Assembly: GCF_010726085.1 (NCBI RefSeq)
Contig: NZ_AP022560.1
Location: 1,054,001 to 1,118,000, forward strand
DNA length: 64,000 nucleotides
Source: Mycolicibacterium moriokaense
GTDB taxonomy: Bacteria > Actinomycetota > Actinomycetes > Mycobacteriales > Mycobacteriaceae
Reading direction: 5' to 3'
A model generated the notes under the pieces. The model had not been told where the DNA came from and did not search any database. It saw only the letters and a program-made list of their open reading frames with translations. Position 1 is the first letter of the stretch; each line of letters begins with the position of its first letter. The position numbers and the translations under genes are program-made. This document shows positions 33,763 to 43,200 of the stretch, piece after piece.

Positions 33763-36252
33763 TCACGGCGGTGGTGGCGGCGGTGGCTCGAACGGTGGTG
33801 GTGGCGGTGGCGGCGGCGCTGGTGGCGGCGGCGGCCCGAGGACCGGCACCGTGATGGGCGGCAGTCCCGGAATCATGACCACCGTCGACCCCACCGGCGG
33901 CGGAACGCCAGGTGGCGCACCCTCCGGCGGAGGAGGTGGTGGCGGAGGAATGCCGTTGGAGATCTGGATCGTGATGATCGATCCCGGCACCGTCTGGCCG
34001 GTCGGCGACGTGCCCACGACCGCCCCGTACGGTGCGGTGCTGTTCACCGGTGTCGCCTCGTTGGCGACCTGGAAACCGGCGTCACGCAGCCGCTGCCGCG
34101 CGGTGCTCTCGGTCAGACCCGCGACACTGGGCACCCGCGAGCCTGGGGCGCCGTCGACATAGCGCGGATCGGTCGGCGGCAGCGAAACCGGCCCGAAGTT
34201 GTTGGCGATCGGCATCATCGCCTTGAACCAGGTCCTGGCGGGTTCGTTACCGCCGAACAGGTTGCCGTCCCCGCCGCATTGGCGCAGCGGGTAGGAGCAC
34301 AGCGCACCCGGCGCGGTCGAGTCGTCATAGATGTAGTTGGCGGCGGCGTATTGGTTGGTGAAGCCGAGGAAGCCCGCCGAGCGGCTTGCCTCGGTCGTGC
34401 CGGTCTTGCCCGACATCGGCAGGTTCCAGCCGACGGAGCCCGCCGCCCCTGCTGCGGTGCCGCCGCCGGTGTCGTCCTTGCTCATCGCGTTCGCCAGCGT
34501 GTTGGCCAGGCCCTCCGGCACGACCTGTTCGCACGTCTCGGTGGTCACCGACACCGGGTTGCCGTCGCGGTCGATCACCTCGGCGATGGGGGTGGGCGGG
34601 CACCACACGCCGCCGGACGCCAACGTCGCCGCGACGTTCGACAACTCGAGCGCGTTGACCTCGATGGGGCCCAGCGTGAACGAGCCGAGGTTCTGTCGTT
34701 TGACGAAGTCGGCGAGGCTCTCGTTGCTCTCGGGGTCATAGTCGCGGGCGGTACCGGGCAGCGCGTAGGACCGTAGGCCCAGCTTGACCGCCATGTCGAC
34801 GGTGCGCTGCACGCCCACCTGCGAGATGAGCTTGGCGAAGGCCGTATTCGGCGAAGTGGCCAGCGCATCAGTCACGCTCATGGCGCCGCGGTAGTTGCCC
34901 GCGTTCTGCACACACCACGTCGCGGGCGGACATCCCCTGGCGCCACCGGTGCCCAAGCCCTTGGCCTGGAATCGCGCCGGCGCGTCCAGTTGCGCGTTGA
35001 TGCCCATGCCCATGTCCATCGCGGCGGCGGTGGTGAAGATCTTGAAGATCGATCCAGCACCGTCGCCGACCAGCGAGAAGGGCTGGGGCTGCATGGTTTC
35101 CCCGGCCTCCATGTTCAGGCCGTACGTGCGGTTGCTGGCCATCGCCAGCACGGGGTGGGACTCCTTGCCCGGCCGGATCACGCTCATCACGCTCGCGACG
35201 CCGTCGAGATCGGGGCTGGCGATCTCGTTGATCGCCGCCTTCACCGGACCCTGCACGTCGGGATCGAGGGTGGTCTTGATCAGGTAGCCGCCCCTGGCGA
35301 CCTGCTCCTTACTGATCCCGGCGCGCGCCAGGTACTCGAGCACGTAGTCGCAGAAGAACGCGCGATCGCCCGCCGCGATGCAGCCGCGGGGCAGCTCCTT
35401 GGGCTGCGGCAGCACACCGAGTGGCTTTTCCTTGGCTGCGCGCAGTGCTGCGGCTTCCTCGGGAATGTTCTGGATCATGGTGTCCAGCACCACGTTTCGA
35501 CGGGCCAGCGCACCCTCGGGGTTCGTGTAGGGGTTCAGCGTGCTGGTGGACTGCACCATGCCCGCCAGGAGTGCCGCCTGCTCCCAGTTCAGCTCGGAGG
35601 CGTTGATCCCGAAGTACGTCTGCGCCGCGTCCTGTACGCCGAACGAGCCGTTGCCGAACGAGACGAGATTCAGGTAGCGCGTCAGGATCTCCGGCTTGGT
35701 GAACGTCTTGTCCAGCGTCAGCGCCATGCGAATCTCGCGCAGCTTGCGGGCCGGCGTGGTCTCGATGGCGGCGCGCTTCTCCGCATCGGTCTGCGCGATC
35801 ACCAGCAGCTGGTAGTTCTTCACGTATTGCTGTTCGATGGTCGAACCGCCGCGGGTGTCGAGGTTCCCGGAGAGATAGCCCGACAGACCGGTCAGTGTGC
35901 CCTGGACGTCCACGCCGTTGTGTTCGGCGAACCGCTTGTCCTCGATGGACACGATCGCCAGCTTCATGGTGTTGGCGATCTGGTCGCTCGGTACCTCGAA
36001 ACGTCGCTGGGTGTACAGCCAGGCGATGACGTTGCCCTTGGCGTCGACCATCGTCGACACCTGCGGGACCTCACCCTCCACCAGCTGGGCGGATCCGTTG
36101 GCCACCACGTCCGAGGCGCGGTTGGAGATCAGGCCGAATCCACCGACCACGGGAAACATGAATGCCGCGAGCACGACGCTGGCCAATACGCAGCACCAGG
36201 CGAGCTTGATCACCGTCACCGCCAGCGGCGGGGTCGGTGGGCGTTCCGGCAT
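33763..36252 (-). CDS. ponA2: Bifunctional penicillin-binding protein PonA2 with PASTA domain
   Basis: Class A PBP of 829 residues that polymerises and crosslinks peptidoglycan. It has a membrane helix near the N-terminus, then the glycosyltransferase domain with IEDKRFAEHNGVD and GGSTIEQQYVKN, and the transpeptidase with SIFK (active Ser), SPN in ATSPNTAF, and SGKTGTTE. A PASTA domain follows (VPSVAGLTESTARQRLRDAG), then a Pro-rich tail of long proline runs. ATG 36252 was preferred: a -10-like TACTCT lies 6 bases upstream and no ribosome site is seen, so the mRNA is probably leaderless. Divergent from whiB4. Confidence 0.95.
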   Translation of the reverse strand: MPERPPTPPLAVTVIKLAWCCVLASVVLAAFMFPVVGGFGLISNRASDVVANGSAQLVEGEVPQVSTMVDAKGNVIAWLYTQRRFEVPSDQIANTMKLAIVSIEDKRFAEHNGVDVQGTLTGLSGYLSGNLDTRGGSTIEQQYVKNYQLLVIAQTDAEKRAAIETTPARKLREIRMALTLDKTFTKPEILTRYLNLVSFGNGSFGVQDAAQTYFGINASELNWEQAALLAGMVQSTSTLNPYTNPEGALARRNVVLDTMIQNIPEEAAALRAAKEKPLGVLPQPKELPRGCIAAGDRAFFCDYVLEYLARAGISKEQVARGGYLIKTTLDPDVQGPVKAAINEIASPDLDGVASVMSVIRPGKESHPVLAMASNRTYGLNMEAGETMQPQPFSLVGDGAGSIFKIFTTAAAMDMGMGINAQLDAPARFQAKGLGTGGARGCPPATWCVQNAGNYRGAMSVTDALATSPNTAFAKLISQVGVQRTVDMAVKLGLRSYALPGTARDYDPESNESLADFVKRQNLGSFTLGPIEVNALELSNVAATLASGGVWCPPTPIAEVIDRDGNPVSVTTETCEQVVPEGLANTLANAMSKDDTGGGTAAGAAGSVGWNLPMSGKTGTTEASRSAGFLGFTNQYAAANYIYDDSTAPGALCSYPLRQCGGDGNLFGGNEPARTWFKAMMPIANNFGPVSLPPTDPRYVDGAPGSRVPSVAGLTESTARQRLRDAGFQVANEATPVNSTAPYGAVVGTSPTGQTVPGSIITIQISNGIPPPPPPPPEGAPPGVPPPVGSTVVMIPGLPPITVPVLGPPPPPAPPPPPPPPFEPPPPPPP

Positions 36253-36460
36253 GCGTACAGAGTAGCCAGAGGTTGCGGGCGGCAAAATTGACAGAGTCCA
36301 GGCCCCATTTGTTAAGCGCCGCGACCGCGCCTACCTGCGCGCGCGTCAATTTCTTCAGGATTTGCCTCAGAATTCACTTAATGACGGCACGGTCGTCCCA
36401 AAAAAGAGGGTCCGTACGTATTGCGCAGAAGTGCCCTGACCACTTAAGTTGTCCTGACAG

Positions 36461-36476
36461 TGCGATGCAGGTCACA
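36461..36476. promoter_or_regulatory. CRP-like site upstream of whiB4
   Basis: TGCGATGCAGGTCACA matches the CRP consensus TGTGA-N6-TCACA at nine of ten fixed positions. It is about 96-111 bases upstream of the whiB4 start, in the divergent whiB4/ponA2 region. A Crp homologue is encoded in this window. Binding is inferred. Confidence 0.4.
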
Positions 36477-36571
36477 CCAGACCCCCGCACAGTGACGTAG
36501 GACGCACATCGCGTTCTACACCGGATGAGTAAGCCGTCATCGGGGGGCGGCCGGAACGAAGGGGAAACGCT

Positions 36572-36928
36572 GTGTCCGGTTCGAGGCCCGCTGCACGGAG
36601 GTCAAGCATGACTGCGACGACCCCCAGCATTGTCCAAGGCGCGGAGGCCGAGGCACGTATTGCCTGGGTTTCTCAGGCACGCTGCCGCCAGGCTGATCCT
36701 GATGAGCTATTTGTCCGCGGAGCTGCGCAGCGCAAAGCCGCGGTCATTTGCAGGCACTGCCCCGTGATCCTGGAATGTGGCGCCGACGCCCTCGACAATC
36801 GGGTGGAGTTCGGTGTGTGGGGCGGCATGACCGAGCGCCAGCGCCGTGCCCTGCTCAAGCAGCACCCCGAGGTGGTTTCCTGGGCCGAGTTCTTTGCCGC
36901 CCAGCGCAAGCACCGCAGTGCCGTCTAA
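36572..36928 (+). CDS. whiB4: WhiB4-type [4Fe-4S] redox regulator
   Basis: Iron-sulfur transcription factor of 118 residues. Cluster ligands are C38, C60, C63 and C69 (RCRQ, ICRHCP, LECG), followed by the G(V/I)WGG turn FGVWGGMTERQRRALLK and a basic C-terminus that binds DNA. GTG 36572 has AAGGGG 7 bases upstream and gives the 118-residue length recalled for Rv3681c; ATG 36608 also has a good site (GGAGG, 6 bases) and would give a 106-residue form. It senses O2/NO and controls oxidative stress genes in M. tuberculosis. The stop abuts the stop of the convergent bagB-like gene. Confidence 0.95.
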   Translation: MSGSRPAARRSSMTATTPSIVQGAEAEARIAWVSQARCRQADPDELFVRGAAQRKAAVICRHCPVILECGADALDNRVEFGVWGGMTERQRRALLKQHPEVVSWAEFFAAQRKHRSAV

Positions 36929-38059
36929 TCAGGCCGCAGTCAGTTCGCCGGTGATCTGATCGGCGATCGCCCTCAGCGCGTCCAGATCCGATACGTCGAA
37001 CGGCAACGACGGCACACCGACGATCGCCACATGTGGATTGGCGCCGGTGAACCGCGACAACAGCCTGATCTCCCGCTTGGAGCGGCCGGCGCGGTCGGAG
37101 TGAATCCGTAGCACCGCCGCGGTCAGCGATTCGGGATCCTTGGCTTCCAATTCCTCCGCGGCCTCGTCTGCCTTCTCGGCGTGCAGTGAGCACAACATCG
37201 GATGGGTGCGATTGAGGATCAGCCCCGACAGCGGCATGTGCTCCTCGGAGAGCCGGTCGATGAAGAACGACGCCTCGCGCAGCGCGTCGGGCTCCGGGGC
37301 CGACACCACGACGAACTGGGTGCCGCGCCGCTTCAACAGTTCATAGGTGCGGTCGGCCTTCTCGCGGAACCCGCCGAACGTGGCATCGAGCGACTGGACG
37401 AACGCGGCTGCGTCCGAGAGCATCTGGGAGCCGAGCACCGTCGACAGCGCGCGGATCGCCAGACCCATCGCCCCTGTCACGAGCTTCCCGATACCGCGGC
37501 CTGGACCCAGCAGCAGCTTCCACAGTCGGCTGTCCATGAAGCCGCCCAACCGTTTTGGCGCATCGAGGAAGTCGAGTGCGTTGCGGGACGGAGGCGTGTC
37601 GACGACGACGAGGTCCCAGCGGTCCTCGCCGAGCAATTGGCCCAGCTTCTCCATCGCCATGTACTCCTGCGTTCCCGCCAGCGACGTCGCGACCGTCTGA
37701 TAGAACTGGTTGTCCAGAATCTCTTGTGCGCGTTCGGGTCCCGAGTACTGGATGACCATCTCGTCGAAGGTGCGGCGCATATCGAGCATCATCGCGTGCA
37801 ACTCGCCCGGTACCTCCGGGGCCAGCGGCACCCGCTGCGGAGTGTTGCCGAGATCCTTGATGCCCAGCGCCTGAGCCAGTCGCTTGGCGGGGTCGATGGT
37901 CAGCACCACGACGGTGCGGCCGTACTCGGCTGCGCGCAGCGCCATCGCCGCCGCGGTGGTGGTCTTGCCGACACCGCCTGCGCCGCAACATACTACGACG
38001 CGGTTGGAGGTGTCGGCCAGAATCGAGCCCATGTCGAGGGCCGGCGGTGTGGTGCTCAT
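36929..38059 (-). CDS. bagB: ArsA/GET3-like ATPase BagB (Rv3680-like)
   Basis: P-loop ATPase of 376 residues. The deviant Walker A is [20 protein letters not shown], the switch I region starts [13 protein letters not shown], and [16 protein letters not shown] is the switch II. It forms a complex with the neighbouring ATPase (Rv3679-Rv3680, BagA-BagB in M. tuberculosis, linked to metabolism of glycerol-derived products). ATG 38059 overlaps the bagA stop (ATGA). Assignment by synteny and motifs. Confidence 0.85.
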   Translation of the reverse strand: MSTTPPALDMGSILADTSNRVVVCCGAGGVGKTTTAAAMALRAAEYGRTVVVLTIDPAKRLAQALGIKDLGNTPQRVPLAPEVPGELHAMMLDMRRTFDEMVIQYSGPERAQEILDNQFYQTVATSLAGTQEYMAMEKLGQLLGEDRWDLVVVDTPPSRNALDFLDAPKRLGGFMDSRLWKLLLGPGRGIGKLVTGAMGLAIRALSTVLGSQMLSDAAAFVQSLDATFGGFREKADRTYELLKRRGTQFVVVSAPEPDALREASFFIDRLSEEHMPLSGLILNRTHPMLCSLHAEKADEAAEELEAKDPESLTAAVLRIHSDRAGRSKREIRLLSRFTGANPHVAIVGVPSLPFDVSDLDALRAIADQITGELTAA

Positions 38060-39075
38060 CGGACCCCCTGATGGGCGAGTGCTTCGGCGAGTTCGTAAAG
38101 GCTGCCCAGATCCACACCGTCGGCGATCTGCGGCAGCTCCAGACGGGCCACGTCGAGAGCGTCGAGCTGCTCGGCACTCTCGGAACGTGCCTTGATCCTG
38201 GTCGCGTGTTGGATCGTCTCCGTCAACAGTCCGGCGAAGTCGCTGTCGGACAACGTGATTCCCGCATCGCCCAGTCCCGCGCGGACGGCGTCGGCGTCGA
38301 TCACGCCCTCGGCGGCCTTGGTCAGGTCGTCGGGTGCGAGGTAGGCGGGGATGTTGCGGTTCACGATGACGCTGCCGATGGGCAGCCCCAACTCCCTGAG
38401 TTCTTCGATCGCCTCCAGGGTCTCCTGGATCGGCAGCGCCTCCAGCAGGGTCACCAGATGAATCGCGGTGAGGTCGGAGTGCAGCACCTTGACGACGCTC
38501 TCGGCCTGCGAGTGCACCGGCCCGCCCTTGGCCAGTTGCGAGACGGCCTTCGTGACGTCGAGAAAACGCGAGATGCGTCCGGTCGGCGGCGAGTCGACGA
38601 CGATGGCGTCATACACCGGCTGCTTACCCTTCTCGGCGCGCGTCACGATCTCGCGGATCTTGCCGGTCAGGAGCACGTCACGCAGTCCGGGGGCGATGGT
38701 CGTGGCGAATTCGACCGCCCCGATACGGCGCATGGCACGGCCCGCGAGGCCGAGGTTGTAGAACATGTCCAGGTACTCGAGGAACGCCGCCTCGGTGTCG
38801 ATCGCCAGCGCGTTGACGGTGCCGCCACCTTCTGCGGTGGCGATCTTGACCTCCTCGTAGGGCAGCGGCGGCACGTCGAACAGCTGCGCGATGCCTTGGC
38901 GCCCTTCGACTTCCACCAACAACACCTTGCGGCCGCCCGCGGCGAGCGTAAGCGCCAATGCGGCGGCGATGGTCGACTTACCGGTTCCGCCCTTGCCAGT
39001 CACGAAATGCAGTCGCGCCTTGGTCAGGCGGGACGGCCAACCGACCGCGCTGTGGTCGTCAGAGGTGGTGCCCAC
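38056..39075 (-). CDS. bagA: ArsA/GET3-like ATPase BagA (Rv3679-like)
   Basis: P-loop ATPase of 339 residues. The Walker A is [20 protein letters not shown]; switch II is [17 protein letters not shown]. Like bagB it is of the ArsA/GET3 type and the two probably form a heteromeric complex. First gene of the pair; divergent from the DUF4177/RidA/MBL operon with 47 bases between. Confidence 0.85.
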   Translation of the reverse strand: MGTTSDDHSAVGWPSRLTKARLHFVTGKGGTGKSTIAAALALTLAAGGRKVLLVEVEGRQGIAQLFDVPPLPYEEVKIATAEGGGTVNALAIDTEAAFLEYLDMFYNLGLAGRAMRRIGAVEFATTIAPGLRDVLLTGKIREIVTRAEKGKQPVYDAIVVDSPPTGRISRFLDVTKAVSQLAKGGPVHSQAESVVKVLHSDLTAIHLVTLLEALPIQETLEAIEELRELGLPIGSVIVNRNIPAYLAPDDLTKAAEGVIDADAVRAGLGDAGITLSDSDFAGLLTETIQHATRIKARSESAEQLDALDVARLELPQIADGVDLGSLYELAEALAHQGVR

Positions 39076-39122
39076 CCGTGCAGCCTAACCAAGTGCGCAT
39101 CGCGGACCGTTAAGCTCGGCCC

Positions 39123-39284
39123 ATGAGCGAACCAACCCGCTGGGAGTACGCCACCGTCCCGCTGCTCACGCACGCGACCAAACAGATCCTCGACCAGTGG
39201 GGCGAGGACGGCTGGGAGCTGGTGTCGGTCCTGCCCGGGCCGACCGGTGAGCAGCACGTCGCCTACCTGAAGCGGCCGAAGTGA
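39123..39284 (+). CDS. DUF4177 small protein (Rv3678A-like)
   Basis: Protein of 53 residues: MSEPTRWEYATVPLLTHATK, then QILDQWGEDGWELVSVLPGP. This is the DUF4177 pattern (WEY...ILNxxGxxGWELVSV). The stop overlaps the ridA-like GTG (GTGA), so it is the first gene of a tightly coupled operon. Function unknown. Confidence 0.85.
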   Translation: MSEPTRWEYATVPLLTHATKQILDQWGEDGWELVSVLPGPTGEQHVAYLKRPK

Positions 39285-39736
39285 GCGCGTCGGCCAAACT
39301 CGCGGAGTTGGGCATCGAGCTACCCAACGTGGTGCCGCCGCTGGCCGCCTACGTGCCCGCGGTGCGTACGGGCAATCTGGTGTACACCGCCGGGCAGCTG
39401 CCCATGGAGGCCGGCAGCCTGCTGCGCACGGGCAAGGTGGGCGCCGAGGTCAGCCCGGAGGACGGCAAGGCGCTGGCACGGGTGTGCGCGCTCAACGCGC
39501 TGGCTGCCATCCACTCGCTGGTCGGCATCGATTCGGTGACCCGGATGGTCAAGGTGGTGGGGTTCGTCGCCTCCTCGCCGGGCTTCAGCGGGCAACCGGG
39601 CGTCGTCAACGGCGCGTCGGAACTGTTCGGTCAGGTGTTCGGCGAGGCAGGCGCGCATGCCCGCTCGGCGGTCGGGGTGTCGGAGTTGCCGTTGGATGCG
39701 CCGGTTGAGGTCGAAGTGATAGTTGAGGTCGCGTGA
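39281..39736 (+). CDS. RidA-family protein (Rv3678c-like)
   Basis: Reactive enamine/imine deaminase family protein of 151 residues: AAYVPAVRTGNLVYTAGQLP, then ALNALAAIHSLVGIDSVTRM and RSAVGVSELPLDAPVEVEVI. The Arg in ARSAVGV matches the family's carboxylate-binding position. GTG 39281 overlaps the DUF4177 stop, and its own stop overlaps the next GTG. Probably removes toxic 2-aminoacrylate-type intermediates. Confidence 0.9.
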   Translation: MSASAKLAELGIELPNVVPPLAAYVPAVRTGNLVYTAGQLPMEAGSLLRTGKVGAEVSPEDGKALARVCALNALAAIHSLVGIDSVTRMVKVVGFVASSPGFSGQPGVVNGASELFGQVFGEAGAHARSAVGVSELPLDAPVEVEVIVEVA

Positions 39737-40512
39737 CCCTGGAGCACCCCGCGTACAAGAAGCTCCGTCCGGTGACGGAGACCGCGTCGGTGCTCCTGTG
39801 CGACAACCCCGGACTGCTGACACTCGACGGCACCAACACCTGGGTGCTGCGTGGGCCTGGCAGCGACGAGATGGTGATCGTCGACCCCGGCCCTGAGGAG
39901 GATGACGAGCACGTCGACCTGATCGCGGGGCTGGGCAAGATCCCGCTGGTGCTGATCAGCCACAAGCATGAGGACCACACGGGTGCCATCGACAAGCTGG
40001 TCGACCGCACCGGCGCGGTCGTCCGCGCAGTGGGCAGCGGGTTCCTTCGTGGCCTCGGCGGCCCGTTGACCGACGGCGAGGTCATCGAGGCGGCCGGTCT
40101 GCGTATCACCGTGATGGCCACGCCCGGCCATTCCGCGGATTCGGTCTCGTTCGTGCTCGACGATGCGGTGTTGACCGCCGACACCGTGCTCGGCCGCGGC
40201 ACCACCGTCATCGACAAGGAGGACGGCAGTCTGCGCCAGTACCTGGACTCGCTGCAGCGGTTGCGCGCCATCGGCCAGCGCACGGTGCTTCCCGGGCACG
40301 GTCCGGATCTCCCCGATCTGGAAGCCGTCAGCAACATGTATCTGGCGCATCGCGAGGAGCGACTCGATCAGGTGCGCGCAGCGCTTCGAGACCTCGGCGA
40401 CGACGCCACCGTGCGACAGATCGTCGAATATGTCTACACCGATGTCGACGAAAAGCTTTGGGACGCGGCGGAATGGAGCGTCCAAGCCCAGGTGGATTAC
40501 CTACGTTCCTGA
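39733..40512 (+). CDS. Metallo-beta-lactamase-fold hydrolase (Rv3677c-like)
   Basis: MBL-fold protein of 259 residues with HKHEDHTGAID as the metal-binding HxHxDH motif, ATPGHSADSVSFVL, the bridging Asp in AVLTADTVLGRG, and VLPGHGP. The C-terminus adds a winged-helix extension seen in LACTB2-type enzymes. GTG 39733 overlaps the ridA stop. Third gene of the operon; ends at a long bidirectional hairpin before crp. Confidence 0.9.
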   Translation: MTLEHPAYKKLRPVTETASVLLCDNPGLLTLDGTNTWVLRGPGSDEMVIVDPGPEEDDEHVDLIAGLGKIPLVLISHKHEDHTGAIDKLVDRTGAVVRAVGSGFLRGLGGPLTDGEVIEAAGLRITVMATPGHSADSVSFVLDDAVLTADTVLGRGTTVIDKEDGSLRQYLDSLQRLRAIGQRTVLPGHGPDLPDLEAVSNMYLAHREERLDQVRAALRDLGDDATVRQIVEYVYTDVDEKLWDAAEWSVQAQVDYLRS

Positions 40513-40565
40513 GCGATTTGTGTGCGTTTAGGAGCGCTCACCGCAACGGAGCGCACACAAATCGC
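40513..40565. terminator. Bidirectional hairpin between MBL and crp genes
   Basis: GCGATTTGTGTGCG (40513-40526) is exactly complementary to 40552-40565, with a 25-base loop holding a smaller GAGCGCTC palindrome. It lies in the 58-base gap between convergent genes and probably ends both transcripts. Confidence 0.75.
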
Positions 40566-40570
40566 AAGGG

Positions 40571-41245
40571 TTAGCGGGCGCGACGGGCCAGGCGCTCGCT
40601 GTCGGAGATGAGAACACTCTTGCCCTCCAGCCGAATCCACCCGCGATGGGCGAAGTCGGCCAGCGCCTTGTTCACGGTCTCGCGCGAGGCGCCGACGAGC
40701 TGAGCGATCTCCTCCTGAGTCAGGTCGTGAGTGACCCGCAGCGCGCCGCCCTCCTGCGTGCCGAAGCGCTGAGCCAACTGCAGCAGCTGCTTGGCCACTC
40801 GGCCCGGCACGTCGGTGAAGATCAGGTCGGCCAGGTTGTTGTTGGTACGCCGCAGCCGACGGGCGAGCACGCGCAGCAGCTGCTCGGCGATCTCGGGGCG
40901 GTCCGAGATCCAGGCGCGCAGGGCGTCGCGGTCCATCGATACGGCGCGCACGTCGGTGATGGTCGTGGCGCTGGACGTCCGGGGGCCGGGGTCGAAGATC
41001 GACAGTTCGCCGAACATGTCCGACGGGCCCATGATCGTCAGCAGGTTCTCGCGGCCGTCCGGCGAGCGGCGGCCGATTTTGACCTTGCCGGAAACGATGA
41101 TGTAGAGCCTGTCGCCGGGCTCGCCTTCTGCGAACACGGTGTGCCCACGGGGGAAGTCGACGGGCTGTAATTGCTTGGTCAGCGCTGAAACGGCGCTGGG
41201 TTCGACTCCCTGGAAGATTCCGGCCCTCGCCAGGATCTCGTCCAC
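40571..41245 (-). CDS. crp: cAMP receptor protein Crp (Rv3676-like)
   Basis: Global regulator of 224 residues. The cNMP-binding domain has [17 protein letters not shown] and [20 protein letters not shown] (phosphate-binding cassette), then a hinge helix and the winged [23 protein letters not shown]. The length and sequence fit M. tuberculosis CRP. Preceded by an RV3675-like membrane gene on the same strand about 100 bases away. In mycobacteria it controls whiB1, rpfA and others; a candidate site before whiB4 is noted above. Confidence 0.95.
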   Translation of the reverse strand: MDEILARAGIFQGVEPSAVSALTKQLQPVDFPRGHTVFAEGEPGDRLYIIVSGKVKIGRRSPDGRENLLTIMGPSDMFGELSIFDPGPRTSSATTITDVRAVSMDRDALRAWISDRPEIAEQLLRVLARRLRRTNNNLADLIFTDVPGRVAKQLLQLAQRFGTQEGGALRVTHDLTQEEIAQLVGASRETVNKALADFAHRGWIRLEGKSVLISDSERLARRAR

Positions 41246-41347
41246 GTTGCCCCTCTTAAGCTGTTGGGTGATATGACATGCGCAGGCCGACCTCTGATTG
41301 GTTAGCGAGAACAGTCTAGAGGTACGCCTTTTCGTGACCAGCCCACG

Positions 41348-41680
41348 CTACACACGATTCGGTTGCCGAGTCGCCCGAAACTCAGGATTAACCGCGCTAT
41401 GGACGTACACCCGCGTCGGTAAACCACTGGGCGCAGCGACCGCGGTTCGACCGTGCGGCACCGCCCCCTGCCCGTTCAGGCGCCGGTGCTGGGAATCCAT
41501 CGCACGGCTCATGCCGTCTCGCGCAAGTGTGTTGACGTCGACGGCCTCGGCCTGTTCCAGAAACGCCGCGACGTCGGACGCCGAGACCGTGTCGTGGCTG
41601 AGCGTCGCTTCGACTCGGTCCAGCGCGAACGTTGCCATCATCAGCAACCCCGGGATCAGCGCCACGAGCAACCACGACAC
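41348..41680 (-). CDS. Small membrane protein (Rv3675-like)
   Basis: Protein of 110 residues with one N-terminal membrane helix (SWLLVALIPGLLMMATFALD), then a hydrophilic domain containing VSASDVAAFLEQAEAVDVNT and an Arg/Pro-rich end. Located between crp and nth, where Rv3675 lies in M. tuberculosis. GTG 41680 starts the helix directly; no ribosome site is seen. Function unknown. Confidence 0.7.
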   Translation of the reverse strand: MSWLLVALIPGLLMMATFALDRVEATLSHDTVSASDVAAFLEQAEAVDVNTLARDGMSRAMDSQHRRLNGQGAVPHGRTAVAAPSGLPTRVYVHSAVNPEFRATRQPNRV

Positions 41681-41784
41681 AACGGTGAAGTAAACACGGC
41701 CAAGGTCTCATCGGGATCACGAATTGTCACCGGTCTGCACCGGTTCGGTCGGGCCCTGTCGGCGCTTCTCAGTACGCTGACTTT

Positions 41785-42537
41785 GTGACTGTCCCCAAGC
41801 GCGCCCGCAAAAGAGACGGCGAGACTCGCCTCGGCCTCATCCGCCGCGCCCGGCGAATGAATCGCGCGCTGGCACAGGCCTTTCCGCACGTCTATTGCGA
41901 GCTGGACTTCACCAACCCGCTCGAGCTGACCGTCGCGACCATTCTGTCGGCGCAGAGCACCGACAAAGGGGTCAACCTCGCCACTCCGGCGCTGTTCAAG
42001 AAGTACCGCACCGCCCTGGACTATGCGCAGGCCGACCGCACCGAACTCGAGGAGCTGATCCGGTCCACCGGCTTCTACCGGAACAAGGCCAACTCGTTGA
42101 TGCGGCTGGGCGCCGAACTCGTCGAGCGATTCGACGGGGAGGTACCCAAGACGATGGAGGAGCTCGTCACGCTGCCTGGCGTCGGCCGCAAAACGGCCAA
42201 CGTCATCCTGGGAAACGCCTTCGGCATTCCCGGCATCACCGTCGACACCCACTTCGGCCGCCTCGTCCGGCGCTGGAACTGGACGAAAGAAGAGGACCCG
42301 GTGAAGGTCGAGCACGCGGTCGGCGAGCTCATCGAGCGCAGCGAGTGGACCGACCTGAGCCATCGGGTGATCTTCCACGGCCGACGCGTCTGTCACGCCC
42401 GCAAGCCCGCCTGCGGCGTGTGCGTACTCGCCAAGGACTGCCCGTCGTTCGGTACCGGCCCGACCGACCCGCTGATCGCTGCCCCGCTGGTGAAAGGCCC
42501 CGAAACCGACCACCTACTGGCGCTGGCCGGCCTCTGA
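41785..42537 (+). CDS. nth: Endonuclease III (Nth)
   Basis: Base-excision repair glycosylase/AP lyase of 250 residues. The helix-hairpin-helix [13 protein letters not shown] carries the catalytic Lys, and TVDTHFGRL holds the catalytic Asp. The C-terminal [4Fe-4S] loop is C-x6-C-x2-C-x5-C ([17 protein letters not shown]). Starts at GTG 41785. It is followed by a TlpA-like gene after 18 bases, so the run nth-tlpA-nudL-marP may be one transcript. Confidence 0.95.
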   Translation: MTVPKRARKRDGETRLGLIRRARRMNRALAQAFPHVYCELDFTNPLELTVATILSAQSTDKGVNLATPALFKKYRTALDYAQADRTELEELIRSTGFYRNKANSLMRLGAELVERFDGEVPKTMEELVTLPGVGRKTANVILGNAFGIPGITVDTHFGRLVRRWNWTKEEDPVKVEHAVGELIERSEWTDLSHRVIFHGRRVCHARKPACGVCVLAKDCPSFGTGPTDPLIAAPLVKGPETDHLLALAGL

Positions 42538-42555
42538 CCGCGCCGCCCGCTTCCG

Positions 42556-43200
42556 ATGCGTACCTCGACTCGATGGACCGTGGCGGTGCTGGTCGTGGTC
42601 GTCGCCCTCGGGACGGCCTTGTGGTCCCAGCTCGGTGACGAGTCCGCACCCGGCTCGACCGGGCCCGGCGCACCGCGTGACCGGCGCGATGCCGACACCG
42701 CCGAGGCCCTGGCGGGGCCGCGGGCCCGCGCTGACCTGGCACCCTGCCCTGCTCCCGGCGTCGGGGACGGTCCCGAGGCCTTGCGCGGCATCGTCCTCGA
42801 ATGCGCGGGCGACGGTTCGAACGTCGACGTCGCCAAGGCCGTGGCGGGACGGATGGTGGTACTGAACCTGTGGGCCTACTGGTGTGCGCCATGTACCCAG
42901 GAACTGCCCGCGATGGCCGAGTACCAGAAACGGGTCGGATCCGAGGTGACCGTGCTGACGGTGCACCAGGACGAGAACGAGACCGCAGGGCTGTTACGCC
43001 TGGCTGAGCTCGGGGTACACCTGCCGATGCTGCAGGACGGCCGACGTCGGATCGCAGCGGCGCTGAAGGTCCCCAACGTGATGCCAGCGACGGTTGTGCT
43101 GCGCTCGGACGGTAGCGTGGCCGCAATCCTGCCGCGGTCCTTCGCCAATGCCGACGAGATCGCGGCCGCGGTCGGGCCGGAGATAGGAGAGCCGGGGTGA
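42556..43200 (+). CDS. TlpA-like thioredoxin-fold protein (Rv3673c-like)
   Basis: Membrane-anchored thiol-disulfide protein of 214 residues: an N-terminal anchor WTVAVLVVVVALGTALW, a linker, and a thioredoxin fold with the active site WCAPC in NLWAYWCAPCTQELP and the cis-Pro loop VMPATVVLRSDG. Two further cysteines (APCPAPG, LECAGDG) precede the domain. Acts outside the membrane. Stop overlaps the next gene's GTG. Confidence 0.9.
   Translation: MRTSTRWTVAVLVVVVALGTALWSQLGDESAPGSTGPGAPRDRRDADTAEALAGPRARADLAPCPAPGVGDGPEALRGIVLECAGDGSNVDVAKAVAGRMVVLNLWAYWCAPCTQELPAMAEYQKRVGSEVTVLTVHQDENETAGLLRLAELGVHLPMLQDGRRRIAAALKVPNVMPATVVLRSDGSVAAILPRSFANADEIAAAVGPEIGEPG

Noticed and set aside
34990-36291. 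Long plus-strand open frame opposite ponA2
   Set aside because: Shadow of ponA2 in antisense; composition His/Arg/Gly-rich and no start site. The PBP on the other strand has all catalytic motifs.
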